DNA from: Chamaelirium japonicum
Taxonomy: Eukaryota > Streptophyta > Magnoliopsida > Liliales > Melanthiaceae
Length of the DNA stretch: 64,000 nt
NCBI GenBank assembly: GCA_947650365.1
Contig: OX393550.1
Coordinates: 118,434,874 to 118,498,873 of the forward strand
Direction of reading: 5' to 3'
Shown here: piece after piece, positions 59,801 through 64,000 of the stretch
How the letters are laid out: the number at the start of each line of letters is the position of its first letter
Position numbering within the stretch: the stretch's first letter is position 1
Program-made: the position numbers and the translations under genes
Notes under the pieces: model-generated
The model's input: the letters and a program-made list of their open reading frames with translations, nothing else
Database searches by the model: none
Told to the model about the DNA's origin: nothing

Positions 59801-61372
59801 CTAATAAATAAAGAAAAAAATAACTGCTATAATACAAATATATTTTTTAGCAGATGGAATTTTTAAAAAGAAAAGAGAGTAGTCATCAATGGAGAAATTA
59901 TATTCTATAGTATATTTCGGGCATGTTTCTACATGACTATCCATTCTTCTATTAGGATTCATCCTATATTGTTCTTCATGATTTTTCTTTTCAAATTGAA
60001 CAATATAAGATTCATTATTATACTCCATATTCTGCCATGTATCATCTATATTATCTTTGAAAAGTTTGCAAAATTGAATTTTCTGATTTTGGATGAATTT
60101 AGAAAAAATTAAATCAGAAAATATATATTCTTCACCCAAATGTGTATGTTGAAACTCAGATGGCAGAATTTGTAGATCACTGTATGATTTTTCGATAATG
60201 GATGGGTGATCAATCATGATATTTTTTATTTCAAGATTCATTGATAGAGCATTGGCCTCTTTAGCAAATATATCATCATCAATGTCATAAGGAAGATCAT
60301 GAGTGTTATCAAATATAATATTGGTCAGATCGTAGTTCGGGTAACCATAATTTTTTAAGCATGCCTCCAATGGATCATTAAAAGATGATTGAGGAATCTT
60401 GCTCTCCATAAGATTGTCGATCATATTCATTTTATAGATTTTATTATCATTATTAACATTTAAACTGGATGTGAGAACATTACTTTCTTTAATAATCTCA
60501 TCATCATCGTTATAGGGGGGAGCATAGGCTTCTTCATCAATTATACTATCTATAGTGTTATCATTGATGACATCAATATTGGATGGGAGATCATTAGTAT
60601 CCTTAAAAATCATATCCATATTAATGTCATCAATATTGCTCGGACAATCTTCCAAAGGATTAAGAAAATCAGATTTGACAAGTTCATCTTCTAAAGGGAT
60701 GTCCATCTTGGTCTCCTCATAAGCTCCATTATCTATTGAGACGCTAATTATGTTTTCATAATCCTCATAATCTTCATCGGAGTTAGACTCAGGTTGAAGT
60801 TGATCTCGAAGTATTGCTTCCTTAATAACATTCAAATGTGATTCAATTCTTTCGAAAGCGTTTATTTGCTCTTGTATATTGCTTTGATAGTTCTGCATAA
60901 GCTGATTGCGCATAGACATTTGTAGTATATCTTCAAGAGTCTCCTCATTTAGTGGCATATAATCATAAGGCTCTTGAAAATTAGTAGCAGATGATTCATT
61001 TTTCCAACTATAGTCTTGATGATTTTGCCAATAAGAATTTTGATAATATTGCCTACTTGGATCTTGAAAATTTTGCCATCTAGAATCATGATAATTTTGC
61101 CATCTAGGATCATGTGTGTCATGGCATGATGAATTATATTGTATATGGCCATGTAAACTCCTAATCGGTGAATTTCTTTCAGGATATTCTATTTCAGTTG
61201 AAAAGTTTATAGAATCCTGATGTCTGATGGTTCTTGTTATGTTCATATACTCCTTTAGGGTCATTTCTTGGGGTGAATGTGAGTTGGTCATTACTGTTGA
61301 AAATGGATCTTGATATTTTGTTGACCTTGTAAGATTCATATATTCTTCTAGGGTCATTGTTTGGTTAGTCAT
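59801..61372 (-). CDS. Intact gag-like protein of family I (523 aa)
   Basis: An uninterrupted frame starting 115 bases after the primer site; copy A has the same start. Residues 5-23 and 36-54 are two copies of a segment with MTL(E/K)EYMN(L/I)TR. Residues 88-127 are five 8-residue repeats, such as DPRWQNYH, DSRWQNFQ and NSYWQNHQ. Residues about 145-195 are Gln/Leu-rich and could coil. From about 200 to 400 the chain is strongly acidic and Asn-rich. I see no zinc knuckle, DTG protease, RT or integrase motif, and no domain I can name. The last residues (IIAVIFFFIY) may reflect read-through past the true end. Position and the nucleocapsid-like length suggest a gag role. This is inference only. 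Confidence 0.8.
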   Translation of the reverse strand: MTNQTMTLEEYMNLTRSTKYQDPFSTVMTNSHSPQEMTLKEYMNITRTIRHQDSINFSTEIEYPERNSPIRSLHGHIQYNSSCHDTHDPRWQNYHDSRWQNFQDPSRQYYQNSYWQNHQDYSWKNESSATNFQEPYDYMPLNEETLEDILQMSMRNQLMQNYQSNIQEQINAFERIESHLNVIKEAILRDQLQPESNSDEDYEDYENIISVSIDNGAYEETKMDIPLEDELVKSDFLNPLEDCPSNIDDINMDMIFKDTNDLPSNIDVINDNTIDSIIDEEAYAPPYNDDDEIIKESNVLTSSLNVNNDNKIYKMNMIDNLMESKIPQSSFNDPLEACLKNYGYPNYDLTNIIFDNTHDLPYDIDDDIFAKEANALSMNLEIKNIMIDHPSIIEKSYSDLQILPSEFQHTHLGEEYIFSDLIFSKFIQNQKIQFCKLFKDNIDDTWQNMEYNNESYIVQFEKKNHEEQYRMNPNRRMDSHVETCPKYTIEYNFSIDDYSLFFLKIPSAKKYICIIAVIFFFIY

Positions 61373-61487
61373 TTTGGTTAAAGATTAAGAAACTGCTATA
61401 CTCTAAAGATAAAATTAAACTAACAAAAACAAATAAAACTAACTAAGGCAAGTAAGGAATAACCTAAATTCGAAAGCTTCGTTGCAA

Positions 61488-61505
61488 TCCCCGGCAACGG
61501 CGCCA
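61488..61505 (-). promoter_or_regulatory. tRNA primer-binding site of copy B
   Basis: The minus strand reads TGGCGCCGTTGCCGGGGA, six bases (AGTTTT) from the LTR end at 61512. Confidence 0.88.
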
Positions 61506-61511
61506 AAAACT

Positions 61512-63884
61512 TGATGCGATCTAAACTAATCCTAAATTAAGGGCTAATTTGATCTAAATTATAACTCGCAAGTGCACGAATCGCTTTGTAGGAGCGGTAC
61601 GTATTACGAGGTCGATCCCACAGGGATTGCTAATGAGGAAACTATCTAATCTAAGGTTATTAATCTATCTACCTAAGTTGCTTAATGAGCAATATTGTTG
61701 ATTTGATTCGATGAGATTGTGAAAAAGTAAACTAATCAAGATTAAAGCATGCAGATTAACTAATTAAGGTAGTGCGGTGCAGTGTGGAAGTTCAGATATG
61801 GATGCGATATTCTAAGCCCTAGAATCCGCACAAGTAGCAATCTAAATTGTATTTTTATATGATTTCCAGGATTCTCACGGAGATTCGAAGTCAATCTATC
61901 CCCGCGGAAGGTATTCAATAAGAAGCACAATTAGGGTGAACTAATGTAGCGATCTTTCTCGCTTCATAGGAATAAGATGGAATACTTCTCCGTAAAATTC
62001 GTAGTGATAACAAAAGCCAAGACTATGTAATAATTCCCCGTAAAACTTTCCGTAATAACGAAGAATAAAACTATGAAATCGACTTCTGTAAAACCCTGAT
62101 AATAACGGAGAATAAATCGGACTTACTGTATGCAATTCCTATCAAGGTTTCATGAGATAAATAAGATCACAATATTTCATTGAACGAACGGAAATATAGA
62201 AATAACATAAAAACAGAGTTTAGATCTGACTACAGGGCTTCATCCAGGTCTTAGAATAGGGTGGTTAGCCTCGGATGGCCATGCGAGCGCTGATGGCGGA
62301 TGCTCCTTTGAAGATGACGAACCCGGCGATGATTGCGTAACCGACGAAGATGGTACGGGTTGTAGATGAACGATGGTAGTGTATGGTCGTGAGAGCTAGG
62401 GTTTAGTCGTAGGTGGAAGGTGGTGGCCGGTGGATGTGGAAGATGATGGTTTGTATTCGGTGGTAGATGGCAGAGGTTCTTCGGATCGGTCCTAAGTTCC
62501 GGGGGTAATGAAGATGGAGATGATGATAGGTTCGGGTATGTGGTTAGATGGCCCCTCCCCTCGGTTCGTCGGTTGGGGTATTATATAGAGAGAGGTCCGG
62601 ACGTATGAGGTGATAGCCCGAGAGGGGACGTGCATGGCTGGGTTTCTCAGTTTAGAGAGATAGAGAGGGATATCTAGAGAGATATAGAGAGAGAAAATCA
62701 AGGAAAGAGAGATAAGATCGGTGCAGAAGAGAGAGAAGATCGGTGCAGACCGATCGGGTCGAGGATGAGAGAGGTGTGCGGTTGGGTTAGAGAGAGAAAC
62801 GTTCGCCATCTTTGTAGGAGAAGAGAGAGAGAAGTTCGGGTAGAGAGAGATGTGCGGTGGATTGGTTTTAGGAAAGAGAGAGAGTTATTCGGCTGGGGGG
62901 GTACTCGGGCTGCTGGGTTCGGTGATTTAGTGGGAAAGAGAGGGAGAGCTTTGATGGGATCCGGTTACAGCTGGGCCTGCATGCCATCGGACGGCTGTGA
63001 TGCTGGGAAGGAGACGTGGATCCGGAGCTGAGCTGCTGGGGTTTTAAAAGGGAGAAAATCTGGGCCGCTGCATGCATGGGTTTTTAAGGATCGGGTGGCT
63101 GTGATGGTAGGACTGCGGACGGCTGGAATTAAGTGGGAATGAGAGGTGGGTGCAATGGGGTTTTGATCAGGAACTGCGGATAGAGCTCGGGTGCCAGGGA
63201 CGGCTGCGTACATGTGTGCATGGGTGCATTATGGCGAGTTGTTTGAAGACACGGACGGCTGCGATTGCATCGGCGAGAGATGAATGCATGGGTTTTTATG
63301 TTGGGACCGAACGGGATTCAAGGGCTGCATGCATAGGTTTTTAAATCGGATGGTTGGGGTTTGATGGAATGACGTGCATGGGTAATGCATGCATGGGATT
63401 GTTGGATCGGACGACGGTGATTAATGAGATGAAAGGCTGGGTGCAACGGGGTCACGTGGAAAGCTTGGTCACCCACTTATCATCATCCGCATTCATCATC
63501 GGTCCTTCAGAATTGTTCGCATACGGCCTGCACAACTTCCATCGCATTGCCGTGAGAATATCCATTGCTTGATCATACCGCTCTTGAACTGACTGCATCG
63601 ACAACCGGATCAATTCCCTGAAAATCACACATGAAATGACGTCCATAAGATTCCAATATGCGATTATCGATGAAAGAAATAATTTGGATTATCAGACAAG
63701 ATAACTATCATGCATGATGTGTATGAGAGCGAACCCATATGCCGTCGGGTTCGTATGAGAGTCTACTATATCATGGTGCAAAGAAACTCATGCAGTTTAC
63801 GTGTATTATGAAAGTTTTACGTAGCAAAGTGACGCTATGTGCATGATAAAGAAAGGATAATTCACACCAAATGGACGCTCATCA
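61512..63884 (-). repeat. 5' LTR of copy B (2373 bp)
   Basis: Ends GCTCATCA at 63884 against the AGTAC duplication. Near-identical to 55586-57956. TATA candidate at 62579-62587. Confidence 0.95.
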
Positions 63885-64000
63885 AGTACCTCGGGATGCA
63901 GGGGTCCTGCCGAAGTGATTATGAGCCTGCGGTCTTGATAGCGATGTCCCATGTCAGTGGTCTGCCTTCGTCAGTTGACTAACTCATAAGCATATGCGGC
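63885..64000 (-). pseudogene. Tat G gag, upstream part, cut by the window end
   Basis: The minus strand from 64000 reads through one stop to RYQDRRLIITSAGPLHPE, matching the RRDGYSSAGPLH region of Tat D gag. It continues in frame at 55295 once copy B and one AGTAC are removed. Confidence 0.85.

Larger units (their letters stand above)
55296..63884 (-). mobile_element. Family I copy B, rearranged insertion with two U3 outer ends
   Basis: The bulk (55586-63884) is an ordinary minus-strand element: 5' LTR on the right, primer site, intact ORF, internal and 3' polypurine tracts, 3' LTR on the left. Left of it are eight bases matching the start of the internal region (CAAAAACT), then 282 bp of a plus-strand U3 start reaching the target duplication. 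So both outer ends are U3 termini (TGATGAGC... and ...GCTCATCA) flanked by AGTAC. Confidence 0.88.

Overview
This window is intergenic DNA from a flowering-plant nuclear genome, built almost entirely of nested LTR retrotransposons, small DNA transposons and tandem repeats. I see no ordinary host gene, rRNA, tRNA or CRISPR. The plant assignment rests on Ty3/gypsy Tat elements with a second (archaeal-type) RNase H and an antisense ORF, Ty1/copia elements with the TGGTATCAGAGC primer site, a hAT MITE, and long TA/GA/CA microsatellites. The species cannot be named from this.

Layout. 1-7430: copy A of a large-LTR, apparently non-autonomous retrotransposon (family I), entered inside its 5' LTR, with a frameshifted gag-like ORF, an internal polypurine tract, a conserved hairpin and a 260-bp hAT MITE in its 3' LTR. 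7431-22230: old repeat debris, including a 50-bp tandem array, a cluster of microsatellites around a ~120-bp palindrome, a decayed copia pol with 3' LTR, and a TATA-bearing LTR-like region with ~151-bp repeats. 22240-24690: two tandem arrays (~67 and ~106 bp), the likely 3' region of a minus-strand Tat element (G).

24877-53913 is a nested stack. Copia C (plus) sits in the integrase end of Tat G. Copia E (minus) sits in the RNase H of C. Tat D (plus, 36364-48775, perfect TSD AACTC) sits in the integrase of E. The right side of C and E has collapsed by a deletion joining two inverted LTR fragments. 53914-55295 resumes Tat G (integrase end, a misplaced array unit, gag).

55296-63884 is copy B of family I, mostly minus strand, inserted in Tat G gag with perfect TSD AGTAC. 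It is young (LTRs differ at about nine positions), carries an intact 523-codon ORF, and is abnormal: both outer ends are U3 ends, because an inverted U3 fragment is fused to its U5 end through what looks like an unprocessed cDNA terminus. G gag resumes from 63885 to the window end.

How the parts work together. Tat D once encoded gag, protease, RT, two RNase H domains and integrase, plus a spliced antisense protein; it is now broken mainly by nonsense changes. The copia elements are older and heavily mutated. Family I copies carry cis-signals (PBS, PPT, LTR promoter) and one acidic, repeat-containing protein but no recognisable polymerase, so another element presumably supplied reverse transcriptase and integrase.
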